Shown: positions 16,700 to 25,046 of the stretch, piece by piece
Numbering within the stretch: the first letter of the stretch is position 1
Layout: every line of letters begins with the position of its first letter
NCBI RefSeq assembly: GCF_002924365.1
Contig: NZ_PQWB01000017.1
Coordinates: 175,289 to 239,288, forward strand
Source of the DNA: Chromobacterium alticapitis
GTDB lineage: Bacteria > Pseudomonadota > Gammaproteobacteria > Burkholderiales > Chromobacteriaceae
Length of the DNA stretch: 64,000 bases
Direction of reading: 5' to 3'
Translations under genes and position numbers: made by a program
Notes under the pieces: model-generated
What the model was told of the DNA's origin: nothing
Database searches by the model: none
Seen by the model: only the letters and a program-made list of their open reading frames with translations

Positions 16700-17536
16700 A
16701 TGATCGCGCCCTTGTCCGCTTTTCACCGTTTTCGCCAACTCAACCAACAGGGAGGGCTGCTGCTGCCCAATGCCTGGGACGCCGCCAGCGCCAGGCTGTT
16801 CGAAGCCGCCGGCCATCCCGCCATCGCTACCACCAGCGGCGGCATCGCCTACGCCCGAGGTTTGGGCGATGCCCAGCGCCTGACGCGCGAGGCCATGTTG
16901 GGAGAGATCGCCGCCATCGTCCGCAGCGTGGACGCGCCGGTCAGCGCGGACATCGAGGCGGGCTATGGCTTGTCGCCGCAGGATGCCGCGCTGACCGCGC
17001 GCGGCGTCATCGAGGCCGGCGCTGTAGGCGTCAATCTGGAGGACAACGGCCACGGCGCATTGCCGCAGCCCCTGTTCGCCATCGAGGCGCAATGCGCGCG
17101 CTTGGCCGCCGCCAGGCAAGCCGCCGACGCCATGGGCGCGCCGCTGTGGATCAATGCCCGGATCGATGCCTATCTGTTGGACTTGGGACGGAATGCCGAG
17201 CGGCGCTTCGCCGAAACGCTGGCGCGCGGCAACGCTTACCTGGCGGCGGGAGCGGACATGGTGTTCGTGCCCGGCTTGGCAGACCCGGCGGAGGCCAAGC
17301 GTCTTGCCGCCGGCCTGAACGGCCCGCTGAACCTGATGGCCTTGCCTGGGCTAGATGGCGCTAAGCCATGGTTCGACGCCGGCGTCAGCAGGGTTAGCTT
17401 GGGCGCGGGCCCGATGTTGGCGGTGATGGGCTTGGTGCGGCGCATAGCGGAGGAGGCGAGAGCGGGCGAGTGGCCGGCCATGTCGGCACATCATTATGGC
17501 TTTGCCGAGGCGGAGGCGCTGTTCGAAAGGCGTTGA
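16700..17536 (+). CDS. Isocitrate lyase/PEP mutase-family enzyme
   Basis: 278 residues with the PEPM/ICL barrel pattern: LLLPNAWDAASARLFEAAG, then ATTSGGIAYARGL, the metal-binding VSADIEAGYG, GVNLEDN, and LWINARIDAYL. Members cleave or form C-C or C-P bonds next to a carboxylate (methylisocitrate lyase, oxaloacetate decarboxylase, carboxyphosphoenolpyruvate mutase). The KKCGH motif of true isocitrate and methylisocitrate lyases is absent, so this belongs to the broad, poorly characterised group usually called 'oxaloacetate decarboxylase/PEP mutase family'. Divergent from the Ada-AlkA gene; no pathway partner adjoins. Confidence 0.8.
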   Translation: MIAPLSAFHRFRQLNQQGGLLLPNAWDAASARLFEAAGHPAIATTSGGIAYARGLGDAQRLTREAMLGEIAAIVRSVDAPVSADIEAGYGLSPQDAALTARGVIEAGAVGVNLEDNGHGALPQPLFAIEAQCARLAAARQAADAMGAPLWINARIDAYLLDLGRNAERRFAETLARGNAYLAAGADMVFVPGLADPAEAKRLAAGLNGPLNLMALPGLDGAKPWFDAGVSRVSLGAGPMLAVMGLVRRIAEEARAGEWPAMSAHHYGFAEAEALFERR

Positions 17537-17703
17537 GCTTGCGGCCTGCATGCGGCTTATCCACAGCCGGCCATTGTTTCTACTTTTATCCACAAATTCG
17601 GCTGCCGGCAGCTCAGGCTTGTTGGAAGCGATGTCGTCCATGCGTCCTAGATGAGTGCGCGGGGGACAAAACAAGCGCTTCGGGCGCTACGGAATAGGCG
17701 CGC

Positions 17704-17726
17704 GCCGGCAAAATGGTTTTGCCGGC
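17704..17726. repeat. Perfect 10-bp inverted repeat between convergent genes
   Basis: GCCGGCAAAA / TTTTGCCGGC with a TGG spacer, 20 bases past the stop of the small periplasmic protein gene. The A/T tracts lie in the top of the stem rather than after it, so it is not a textbook terminator, but its place between two convergent genes fits a transcript end. Confidence 0.5.
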
Positions 17727-17746
17727 GGCGCAAGGCTGTCAGGGCA

Positions 17747-18094
17747 TCAGTTGCCGTTCTTGATCTGCTGGCTGACGCCGTTCTCTTCCTGGTTCAGCGT
17801 TTTTTGATCCTGCTTGGTGAGATGGCCGTGGTCCAGCTTGGCCATTTCGCGTTCCTGCTGGCGGATATTGTGGTCTTCCTTGTGCAGTTTGCGCGCTTCG
17901 GCCCGGCTGATCTGGCCGTTTTTCGCTTCCTGATGGATGCGCTGGTTCTGATTGGCCAAGCGGTGGTTGACCTCGGCGCGGCGCGGATGATTCTTCTGCC
18001 ACTGGGTTTCATCGGCCAGAGCCGCGCCGGAGCAGGCGAGGCCGCAGGCGGCGAGCAGGGTGGTGGCGAGGGTGGCGTGAGCGAGCGTGTTCAT
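17747..18094 (-). CDS. Small secreted Lys/His/Gln-rich helical repeat protein of unknown function
   Basis: 115 residues. A signal peptide (about residues 1-28, ending SGAALA) precedes a very hydrophilic mature part of about 87 residues that is rich in Gln, Asn, His, Lys and Glu. Two related ~30-residue units can be seen: NQRIHQEAKNGQISRAEARKL and KLDHGHLTKQDQKTL, each with the pattern xGx(I/L)(S/T)xx(E/D)xxxL. This looks like a half-EF-hand-like helix-loop-helix pair. Similar small periplasmic proteins are common in betaproteobacteria, but I know no function. Metal binding is possible and untested. Confidence 0.75.
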   Translation of the reverse strand: MNTLAHATLATTLLAACGLACSGAALADETQWQKNHPRRAEVNHRLANQNQRIHQEAKNGQISRAEARKLHKEDHNIRQQEREMAKLDHGHLTKQDQKTLNQEENGVSQQIKNGN

Positions 18095-18237
18095 GTCTGG
18101 TTCTCCTGTATCGGGCAGAGGTTTGCTGCCTGTTTGCAGGATAGGCCGGAGCCGGCGGGGCAGGTGTTGCCCGCCATATGTACATATTTGTAAACGCGGC
18201 CGGCTTTACGGCTGTTCACAAATGGCGCGCGGCGCGC

Positions 18238-18537
18238 TCATTCGGCATGGCCGTGCCGGGCCAGAAAATCCCGTTTGCTTGCGGCGGAAAGCTGTTTGAA
18301 GGCGTGCTCGGCCCGCAGCGCGGCGGAGCGGTCGGGGTATTCTATGACCAGTTCGACGGCGACAGGCCGGTTGAGGCGGGTGTAACGCGCCCCTTTGCCG
18401 GCCTGGTGCTGCGCGTAGCGGCGGTTCACGTCGGTGCTGACGCCGGTGTACAGCGCGCCGCTTTCGCAGCGCAGCACGTAGAGGAACCAGGGCCGAGGCG
18501 GGCCCTGGCCGTCAGGCTCACAGCTCGTCGCCGCCAT
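18238..18537 (-). CDS. GIY-YIG nuclease-superfamily protein (UPF0213 type)
   Basis: 99 residues. The GIY-YIG signature is present in its usual relaxed form: [20 protein letters not shown], followed by [16 protein letters not shown] with the catalytic-type Arg, and a later conserved Glu (RAEHAFK). Single-domain members of this size are common in bacteria and have no firmly established role; DNA repair or restriction-like cleavage is usually assumed. Its start overlaps the 3' end of the TerC-CBS gene by 20 bases, so the pair is probably co-transcribed. Confidence 0.85.
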   Translation of the reverse strand: MAATSCEPDGQGPPRPWFLYVLRCESGALYTGVSTDVNRRYAQHQAGKGARYTRLNRPVAVELVIEYPDRSAALRAEHAFKQLSAASKRDFLARHGHAE

Positions 18538-20101
18538 GGCTGGCCAGCGGGCTGATGCGCACGCGCTCGGTGCGATTGCCCTTCTGCGCGGTGACGCGCA
18601 GCTTCCAGTCGCCGACGATGATCTCGTCGCCCTCGCGCGGGATGCGTTCCAGGCAGTCCATTAGCAGGCCGGCCACGGTGTGGAAGTCCTCGTCCTCGAA
18701 ATCGCCCAGCGTCAGGTACTGCTCCAGCGTGACGAGTTCCAGGCTGCCCTCCACGTCGTAGCCGCCGTCCGGCTGAACGGCGATGGCCGGCAGCTCGTGG
18801 CGCTCGTGCTCTTCCGGGAACTCGCCGGCGATGGCCTCCATCAGGTCCTTCTGGGTGACGATGCCTTCCAGGCTGCCGAACTCGTCGACCACGAAGGCCA
18901 TGTCGGCGGCATGCTGGCGGAAGCTCTCCAGCGCCTTCAGCACGGTGACGGTTTCCGGCAGCACCAGCGGCTGGCGCAGCGCGGCGTCTATGTCCAGCGG
19001 GCGGCCGTCCAGCAACTGGGCCAGCAGGTCCTTGCGCGCCACGATGCCCAGCGGCTCGTCTATGCTGCCGTCGCGTATCACCACTAGCCGCGAGTAGGGA
19101 CTGTCGCGCAGCGCCTGGCGCTGCGCCGTATCCGGCTGGCTCAGGTCCAGACGGTGGATGTCGGCGCGCGGGGTGGCGATCACGCGGATCGGCCGTTCGG
19201 CCAGCGTCAGCACGCTGTGTATCATGGCGCGCTCATTGTGGCCGAAGGCGGTGTCTTCCACCGGCTTCGGGCCGGTTTCCGGCTTGGCCTCCGCCGCGGC
19301 GCTGTCGGCCAGCCGGCTGCCCATCAGGCTCAGCACGGTGTTGGCGGTGCGCTCGCGGAAGCTCTGGGTGCGGTTCAAGTAGCGGATGCGGTTGGCCTGC
19401 GATACCTGATTGAAAGCCTCGATCAGCACCGAGAAGCCGATGGCTGCGTACAGATAGCCCTTGGGAATGTGGAAGCCGAAGCCGTCTGCGATCAGGCTGA
19501 AACCAATCATCAGCAGGAAGCCCAGGCACAGCATCACCACGGTGGGGTGGGCGTTGACGAAGGCGGTCAGCGGCTTGCTGGCGGCGATCATCAGGATCAT
19601 GGCGATGACCACGGCCAGCATCATCACCGCCAGATGCTCGGACATGCCGATGGCGGTGATGACGGAGTCGATGGAGAACACGGCGTCCAGCACCAGGATC
19701 TGAGCCACCACGGTGGCGAAGGCGGCGTAGGCGCGCTGGGTGGCGCCCTTGACGTGCTCCACGCCCTCCAGCCGCTCATGCAGCTCGGTGGTGGCCTTGA
19801 ACAGCAGGAAGACGCCGCCGCCGAGCATGATCAGATCGCGGCCGGCGAAGCCCTGGCCCCAGATCGAGAACAGCGGCGTGGTCAGCGTGACCAGCCAGGA
19901 GATGCTGGCCAAGAGGCCCAGGCGCATGATCAGCGCCAGCGACAGGCCGGTGACGCGGGCGCGGTCGCGCTGCTCCGGCGGCAGTTTTTCGGCCAGGATG
20001 GCCACGAAAATCAGGTTGTCTATGCCCAGGACGATCTCGAGGATGATCAGGGTCAGGAGGCCAAGCCAGGCGGCGGGGTCGGACAGCCATGAAAGGTCCA
20101 T
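18518..20101 (-). CDS. TerC-family membrane protein with CBS and CorC/HlyC domains (YoaE/YegH-like)
   Basis: 527 residues. The N-terminal ~235 residues form the TerC membrane domain with its acidic helices ([20 protein letters not shown] near residue 20; [16 protein letters not shown] near 150). Two CBS repeats follow (about 300-420; [19 protein letters not shown] and [24 protein letters not shown]), then a CorC_HlyC transporter-associated domain (about 435-520). Homologues are implicated in metal handling or alkalinity tolerance, including Mn2+ efflux for some TerC proteins; the specific ion here is not known. Confidence 0.9.
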   Translation of the reverse strand: MDLSWLSDPAAWLGLLTLIILEIVLGIDNLIFVAILAEKLPPEQRDRARVTGLSLALIMRLGLLASISWLVTLTTPLFSIWGQGFAGRDLIMLGGGVFLLFKATTELHERLEGVEHVKGATQRAYAAFATVVAQILVLDAVFSIDSVITAIGMSEHLAVMMLAVVIAMILMIAASKPLTAFVNAHPTVVMLCLGFLLMIGFSLIADGFGFHIPKGYLYAAIGFSVLIEAFNQVSQANRIRYLNRTQSFRERTANTVLSLMGSRLADSAAAEAKPETGPKPVEDTAFGHNERAMIHSVLTLAERPIRVIATPRADIHRLDLSQPDTAQRQALRDSPYSRLVVIRDGSIDEPLGIVARKDLLAQLLDGRPLDIDAALRQPLVLPETVTVLKALESFRQHAADMAFVVDEFGSLEGIVTQKDLMEAIAGEFPEEHERHELPAIAVQPDGGYDVEGSLELVTLEQYLTLGDFEDEDFHTVAGLLMDCLERIPREGDEIIVGDWKLRVTAQKGNRTERVRISPLASHGGDEL

Positions 20102-20191
20102 GATGATGTAAAACGTTCCTTGTGCGATAAAAAAACGATAAAAAGCGCTACAAGGATACCAAATGCCATCGTCCCGAGCCGGGAAAATGCG

Positions 20192-20219
20192 AAATACCCG
20201 GCGCCAGCGCCGGGTATTT
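20192..20219 (-). terminator. Terminator after ccsB
   Basis: Perfect 13-bp inverted repeat AAATACCCGGCGC / GCGCCGGGTATTT with a 2-base centre, about 28 bases after the ccsB stop on the minus strand. The T-rich arm end (TATTTC) is modest. It separates ccsB from the TerC-CBS gene. Confidence 0.7.
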
Positions 20220-20246
20220 CATCATGGCATGGCCTGTCGGCCAGGT

Positions 20247-21395
20247 TTACAGGCCGCCGTAGGAGTGCAGGCCGGACAGGAACATATTGACGCCGAGGAA
20301 GGCGAAGCTGGTGACCAGCAGGCCTATCACCGCCCACCAGGCCAGCGGCGCGCCGCGCCAGCCCTTGACCAGCCGGATGTGCAGCCAGGCGGCGTAGTTC
20401 AGCCAGACGATCAGGGCCCAGGTTTCCTTCGGGTCCCAGCTCCAGTAGCCGCCCCAGGCGTCGGCCGCCCACATCGCGCCGAGTATGGTGGCGATGGTGA
20501 AGAACAGGAAACCGACCGAAATGGCCTTGTACATCATCTCGTCCAGCACTTCGGCGCTGGGCAGCCTGTCCTTCAGCCAGCCTTTCAGCGACAGCAGCTC
20601 GCCCACGCCCAGCATGGCGGCCAGCGAGAAGGCCCCGTAGCCGACGAAGTTGGCCGGCACGTGTATCTTCATCCACCACGATTGCAGCGCCGGAATCAGC
20701 GGCTGGATTTCGTGCGCCTTGCGGTCGAAGGTGTACCACAGGATGAAAGCGACCGAGGCGCTGATCACCAGCAGCACCAGCGCGCCGGCCTGGCGGGCGG
20801 CGAAGCGGGCTTCGTAGTACAGATACATCAGCGCGGTGATCAGCGTGAACAGCACGAAGACTTCGTACAGATTGGACACCGGAATGTGGCCGACGTCCGG
20901 CGCGATCAAATAGCTCTCGTACCAGCGCACGAACAGGCCGGCCAGGCCCATCACCGCGGCGGACCAGGTCAGGCCGCCGCCCATGCGCGCCAGCTGCTCC
21001 GAGCGGCGCAGCAGCGCGGCCCAGTACACGCCGGTGGCGAGGAAGAACAAGGTGCACATCCACATGATGGCGGACTGGCTGGACAGCGCGTATTTGAGCC
21101 AGAACGCTTGCTGTCCGCGCGCCAGATCGTGCTGGTACAGCGGAATGGCAAGCAGCGCCACGGCGCCGGACAGCGGGAAATACCAGCGCCAGGACTTCCA
21201 GAACCAGCCCAGCGCGATCAGGCCCAGCGTCGAGCCGGCCAGGATGCCTTGCTCGTAGACATCCATGCTGTTGTGGTACAAGCCGAAGGTGTAGGCCGCG
21301 GCCGCGACGATCAGCAGCGCGTAGGCCCAGTCCCACAGATTCGTCCGCCGCCACAAGGGCGCGCGGGCGTAAGATGCGTTAGCGAGTTCCATCAT
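20247..21395 (-). CDS. ccsB: Cytochrome c maturation protein CcsB/ResC (system II, CcsA-like)
   Basis: 382 residues, polytopic. The C-terminal half contains the heme-handling tryptophan-rich motif WAADAWGGYWSWDPKETWAL, diagnostic of CcmC/CcsA-type proteins, followed by conserved histidine-containing helices (AAWLHIRLVKGW). It works with ResB to transport and ligate heme to apocytochromes on the periplasmic side. Its start overlaps the end of resB by 17 bases. The names ccsA, ccsB and resC are used variably for this family; I use the common proteobacterial label. Confidence 0.92.
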   Translation of the reverse strand: MMELANASYARAPLWRRTNLWDWAYALLIVAAAAYTFGLYHNSMDVYEQGILAGSTLGLIALGWFWKSWRWYFPLSGAVALLAIPLYQHDLARGQQAFWLKYALSSQSAIMWMCTLFFLATGVYWAALLRRSEQLARMGGGLTWSAAVMGLAGLFVRWYESYLIAPDVGHIPVSNLYEVFVLFTLITALMYLYYEARFAARQAGALVLLVISASVAFILWYTFDRKAHEIQPLIPALQSWWMKIHVPANFVGYGAFSLAAMLGVGELLSLKGWLKDRLPSAEVLDEMMYKAISVGFLFFTIATILGAMWAADAWGGYWSWDPKETWALIVWLNYAAWLHIRLVKGWRGAPLAWWAVIGLLVTSFAFLGVNMFLSGLHSYGGL

Positions 21396-23412
21396 GTCCC
21401 CGTGTCAGCTGTTTGATCGCGTCGAGATGACGCAGGAAGTCTTGATCCAGATCGCGGTTGTGCCGATTGGACGTCATGGCCACGCGCAAGCGGCGGCCGT
21501 CTATGCGTATCCACAGCCGCAGTTCCCGCACATAGAACATTAGCACGATGCCCAGCACCAGCAACACTGATCCCAAGTACACCAGGGTTTTGCCCGGGGA
21601 GCGGGTCAGCTGCAGGCCGGAGGACTGCACCTGGTCGAAGCCGTCCAGCTGCAGGAACACCGGCGCGCCGTAATCGCGCAGGCTGCCTGCGGCCACCAGG
21701 CCGTCCAGCAGGAAGCGGTAGTGGGCGGCATCGGCCTTCAGTTGCGGCGCATGGGCTTTGTCGTCGGCCACCGCCATCACGTCGATCACCGCGCCTTGCA
21801 GGATCTTGATATAGGTTTGCGCCACCGCTTGGCGCTGGGCCGCCGGCACGCGTTCGTCCAGGAATTTCTCCAGGCCGGCGAAGCCGCTGTCGGCGAAACG
21901 CTGCAGCACGCCTTTGACGCTGTCTCCGAACTGGCGCGCTAGCTTGTCGTCTATCACGCCGCCCTGACGCGCCTTGGCGGTGGCCCGCGCGGCGATCTCG
22001 TCGTACAGCGCGGGATTGCGCAGCGCGGAATACAGGCGCATGAAACGATCGATCTTCATCTCGTCGTCCAGCGGCAGCCGCAGGTATTGGAACGGCTCGG
22101 CCGGGGTCTTGCGCATGCCTGCCATCAGATACTGCGCGCCGTCCTGCTCTATCGGCGCCATATAGTTCAGGTATTCCACCGCCTGGCCCTGGGCGTCGCG
22201 CAGCTTGAAGCCTATGGACGGGCCGAAGTTCTTCAGCGCCTTGTCCTGGCGCACTTCGCGCGCGTCGTGCATGCGTTGGCGCAAGGTGGTTTCGGCCTCC
22301 GCCGGTTTGCCGACGTTCTCGATGTTGAACACCCGCAGCTCGCCGAACTCCAGCGAATAGTCCTTGCCGTTGGCGCGCAAGGGCTGGCTGCTCATGGACA
22401 CGCCCTGCAGCGGCGAAGGCGCCGCTTGCGGCGCGGCCAGGTTCCAGGCGGAGAAGCGCAGCGGCGAGCCGCCGTCGCCGAAGCTGGACTGGTAGATGGC
22501 GACGCCGTCCACGATCAAGGGGTGGTTCACCTTGACCGTCGCCTCGGTATGCTTGCCGCTGGCCTTGTCCGTCACCACGATATCGCTGGCGAACAGCTTG
22601 GGCATGCCGTTGCTGTAGTAATCCACATGGAATTTCTTCAGCGAGACGATGAAGGGCAGCTCCTGCACCAGATAGCCGTTGCCGGAATTGACGAAGGTGA
22701 CGTCGGCGCTCTTGCCTTCCGCGATGTTGACGTTGCCGCGGAAGGACAGATTGGACGCGCCGAGCCGGCTGGCGGCGGGAATCTGGCTTTGCGGCAGGTC
22801 GCGGGTTTCCGGTACGATGCGGCCTACCACTTCGCCTAGCTTCAGCGGCAGATTGCCGTCCAGCAGGCCGCCGAGGCAGATCACGATCAAGGCGATGTGG
22901 GCGAAGAAATAGCCGAGCTTGCCGGCCGCGCCGCGTTTGGCAGCGATCAGCAGGCCGCCGTCGCCGCGCGGGCTCTCGCGCCAGCGGAAGCCTTGGGCCT
23001 GCAGGTAGGCGAACAGCGGCTGGGCCTCCGAGCGCTCCGCGGCGAAGGCCGCGCTGTGCGGCATGGCGGCCAGCGAGCCGTCGTTGGCCTTCTCGCGGAA
23101 GGAGCGCATCTGGCGGATGAAGCCTGGACCGTTGCGCAGCACGCACAAGGTGAGGGACAGCACCAGGAAGCCCAGAATGACCAGGAACCAGGCCGAGTGA
23201 TAAACATCATACAAGCCTAGCCGCTCGAAGACGCGGAACCAGAATGGTCCGAACTCGAAGGCGTAGTTGGGATAGGGTTCGTTCTGTTTCAGCACGGTGC
23301 CGATGACCGAGGCGATGGCCAGGATGGTCAACAGGCCGATCGCGAAGCGCATCGAACTGAACAGCTCGTGCAGGGCGTGTGCGGTGTGTTGGCGACGGTT
23401 GTTTTTTTTCAT
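21379..23412 (-). CDS. resB: Cytochrome c biogenesis protein ResB (system II)
   Basis: 677 residues. It has N-terminal helices (SSMRFAIGLLTILAIASVIG near residue 20, more at about 75 and 165), a large periplasmic domain, and a final helix near residue 615-635 (LVYLGSVLLVLGIVLMFYV) with a short basic tail, the usual ResB plan. It is the partner of CcsB/ResC in heme delivery. I chose the ATG at 23412 (MKKNNRR...); an in-frame ATG four codons upstream is the alternative. Neither has a visible Shine-Dalgarno, because the DNA just upstream is the arm of a terminator hairpin. A TTG further upstream would translate the hairpin itself and is unlikely. Confidence 0.9.
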   Translation of the reverse strand: MKKNNRRQHTAHALHELFSSMRFAIGLLTILAIASVIGTVLKQNEPYPNYAFEFGPFWFRVFERLGLYDVYHSAWFLVILGFLVLSLTLCVLRNGPGFIRQMRSFREKANDGSLAAMPHSAAFAAERSEAQPLFAYLQAQGFRWRESPRGDGGLLIAAKRGAAGKLGYFFAHIALIVICLGGLLDGNLPLKLGEVVGRIVPETRDLPQSQIPAASRLGASNLSFRGNVNIAEGKSADVTFVNSGNGYLVQELPFIVSLKKFHVDYYSNGMPKLFASDIVVTDKASGKHTEATVKVNHPLIVDGVAIYQSSFGDGGSPLRFSAWNLAAPQAAPSPLQGVSMSSQPLRANGKDYSLEFGELRVFNIENVGKPAEAETTLRQRMHDAREVRQDKALKNFGPSIGFKLRDAQGQAVEYLNYMAPIEQDGAQYLMAGMRKTPAEPFQYLRLPLDDEMKIDRFMRLYSALRNPALYDEIAARATAKARQGGVIDDKLARQFGDSVKGVLQRFADSGFAGLEKFLDERVPAAQRQAVAQTYIKILQGAVIDVMAVADDKAHAPQLKADAAHYRFLLDGLVAAGSLRDYGAPVFLQLDGFDQVQSSGLQLTRSPGKTLVYLGSVLLVLGIVLMFYVRELRLWIRIDGRRLRVAMTSNRHNRDLDQDFLRHLDAIKQLTRGHDGTR

Positions 23413-23425
23413 GATAGGGAACATA

Positions 23426-23456
23426 AAAAGGGAAGCCCGCCGGGAGCTTCCCTTTT
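23426..23456 (-). terminator. Terminator hairpin between cytochrome c4 and resB
   Basis: Perfect 11-bp stem AAAAGGGAAGC / GCTTCCCTTTT with a 9-base loop, ending in TTTTT on the minus strand. It follows the cytochrome c4 gene by about 65 bases and runs directly into the resB start region, leaving almost no leader for resB. Confidence 0.85.
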
Positions 23457-23521
23457 GAACGCGCCGGCTCGGCAAAGTTGCGTCCCGTCCAGCTGTTCGC
23501 GCGAAGGGACGTGCATGGCGC

Positions 23522-24130
23522 TCAGCGCAGGCCGGAGATATAGGCGGAAACGGCCTTCATTTCCTCGTCGGTCATGCGGCTGGCGATGTCGGCCATGATA
23601 GTGTTTTTGCGGTCGGCGCCGGCCTTGAAGTCGGCCAGTTGCTTGGCGACATACGCCGCGTGCTGGCTGCCCAGGCGCGGGAATTCGTCGGGCAGGCCCT
23701 TGCCGGCCGGGCCGTGACAGGCCATGCAGGCCGGCACGTGGCTGGTGGCGTTGCCGACGCGGTAGAGCTTGGCGCCCAGCGGCATCAGCGCCTTGTCGGC
23801 GGCTTCGCGCTCTTTGGGCTTTTGCTCGCTGAAATAGGCGGCGACGTTGCGCATATCGTCGTCGGACAGGGTGGAGGCCATGCCCAGCATGGTCGGATTT
23901 TTGCGTTGGCCGCTCTTGAACGCCTTTAACTGGTTATACAGATATTGGGGGCTCTGTCCGGCCAGCGAGGGATTGGCAGCCGCGACGCTGTTGCCGTCCG
24001 CGCCATGACAGGCTGCGCAGACGGTGTCGACGATCTGCTTGCCTTTTGACGGATCGCCCTGCGGCCCCGCCGCCAGAGCCGAGCCGGCTAGAGTGAAGGT
24101 GGCCATCGCCAGCAGCATTGTTCGTTTCAT
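23522..24130 (-). CDS. Diheme cytochrome c4
   Basis: 202 residues. Signal peptide MKRTMLLAMATFTLAGSALA is followed by two related class I cytochrome c domains. Heme sites are CAACH (Cys38, Cys41, His42) and CMACH (Cys135, Cys138, His139); Met ligands are plausible in LGMAS and in IMADI. Soluble or membrane-attached c4 passes electrons to terminal oxidases. It lies just before resB/ccsB, the machinery that attaches its hemes. The ribosome site AGGAG is partly covered by a leader hairpin. Confidence 0.92.
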   Translation of the reverse strand: MKRTMLLAMATFTLAGSALAAGPQGDPSKGKQIVDTVCAACHGADGNSVAAANPSLAGQSPQYLYNQLKAFKSGQRKNPTMLGMASTLSDDDMRNVAAYFSEQKPKEREAADKALMPLGAKLYRVGNATSHVPACMACHGPAGKGLPDEFPRLGSQHAAYVAKQLADFKAGADRKNTIMADIASRMTDEEMKAVSAYISGLR

Positions 24131-24135
24131 GGTCG

Positions 24136-24157
24136 CTCCTTTAGGGTGAGCCCTAAA
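24136..24157 (-). promoter_or_regulatory. Leader hairpin overlapping the cytochrome c4 ribosome-binding site
   Basis: On the mRNA strand, TTTAGGG-CTCA-CCCTAAA forms a 7-bp stem whose 3' arm runs directly into GGAG, the Shine-Dalgarno, 5 bases before the ATG. The first bases of AAAGGAG are inside the stem. It could limit translation or protect the 5' end. Confidence 0.45.
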
Positions 24158-24220
24158 ATATCTGTAAAAGTAGCAATTCCAAATCTGTTATTCTATACCA
24201 ATTGATTTAACCTTACTACC

Positions 24221-24841
24221 ATGTCGATTTTTCAAAACGCCAAGTTTTATACCACCGTCAACCATATGAAGGACTTGCCGGCCACGCGCGCCGAAGTCGC
24301 CTTCGTGGGACGCTCCAATGCCGGCAAATCCAGCGCCATCAACACGCTGGCCAACCGCACGCGGCTGGCTTACGTGTCGAAGACGCCTGGCCGCACCCAG
24401 CATATCAACTTCTTCGAACTGGGCGAGGAGTGCTTCCTGGTCGACCTGCCCGGCTACGGCTACGCCGAAGTGCCGGAAGCGGTGCGCGCCCACTGGGTGG
24501 AGCTGCTGGGGCGCTACCTGCGGACGCGGCAGAGCCTGATCGGCCTTCTGTTGATTATGGACGCTCGCCACCCCTTGAAGGACCTGGATCGCAGAATGCT
24601 GGAATTTTTCCGCGAGACCAGCCGTCCGGTGCATATCCTGCTGTCCAAGGCGGACAAATTGTCGCGGCAGGAGCAGAACAAGGTGCTGGCGCTGGTGAAG
24701 CGCGAGCTGGCCGACTATCCATCAGTCAGCGTGCAGATGTTCTCCAGCTTGAAAAAGGCCGGGGTGGACGAAGTGGAGCAGGTGGTGAAGGGCTGGTTCG
24801 ACGCGCTGCCGCCGGCGGGCGACGCCGAGCCGGAACTTTGA
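24221..24841 (+). CDS. engB: Ribosome biogenesis GTP-binding protein EngB (YihA/YsxC)
   Basis: 206 residues of the TRAFAC GTPase family. P-loop is [12 protein letters not shown] (near residue 29), the switch region ends in a G2 Thr within [13 protein letters not shown]3 is [10 protein letters not shown], and G4 is LSKADKL. EngB is essential in many bacteria and acts in assembly of the large ribosomal subunit. It is divergent from cytochrome c4, with a ~90-base AT-rich shared control region, an arrangement common in betaproteobacteria. Confidence 0.95.
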   Translation: MSIFQNAKFYTTVNHMKDLPATRAEVAFVGRSNAGKSSAINTLANRTRLAYVSKTPGRTQHINFFELGEECFLVDLPGYGYAEVPEAVRAHWVELLGRYLRTRQSLIGLLLIMDARHPLKDLDRRMLEFFRETSRPVHILLSKADKLSRQEQNKVLALVKRELADYPSVSVQMFSSLKKAGVDEVEQVVKGWFDALPPAGDAEPEL

Positions 24842-24927
24842 AGCGGGAGCGGCGCCTAAGCTGCAGGTGTTCTCACCTCCCGCTTGGCTCCCTGAGCGGG
24901 GCCTGAATCGTTGCTATCCAGGCATTG

Positions 24928-24954
24928 CCCCGGTCTTCATGGCCGGGGTTTTTT
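24928..24954 (+). terminator. Intrinsic terminator after engB
   Basis: CCCCGG / CCGGGG stem with a 9-base loop followed by six T residues, about 85 bases after the engB stop. Confidence 0.85.
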
Positions 24955-24981
24955 CTTGGCTTTTCCCGGCGAGCGGGCGTG

Positions 24982-25012
24982 AAAAAAGGCGAAGGATGCA
25001 TCCTTCGCCTTT
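24982..25012 (-). terminator. Intrinsic terminator after rlpA
   Basis: Perfect 12-bp stem AAAGGCGAAGGA / TCCTTCGCCTTT with a TGCA centre. On the minus strand it continues into a run of T residues, about 35 bases after the rlpA stop. Confidence 0.88.
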
Positions 25013-25046
25013 CGCCCTGTGCCATACGATTCAACAGCCGGCGCGC

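Noticed and set aside
17704-17726. Inverted repeat taken as a standard rho-independent terminator
   Set aside because: The A/T tracts are part of the stem and no T-run follows; listed only as an inverted repeat.
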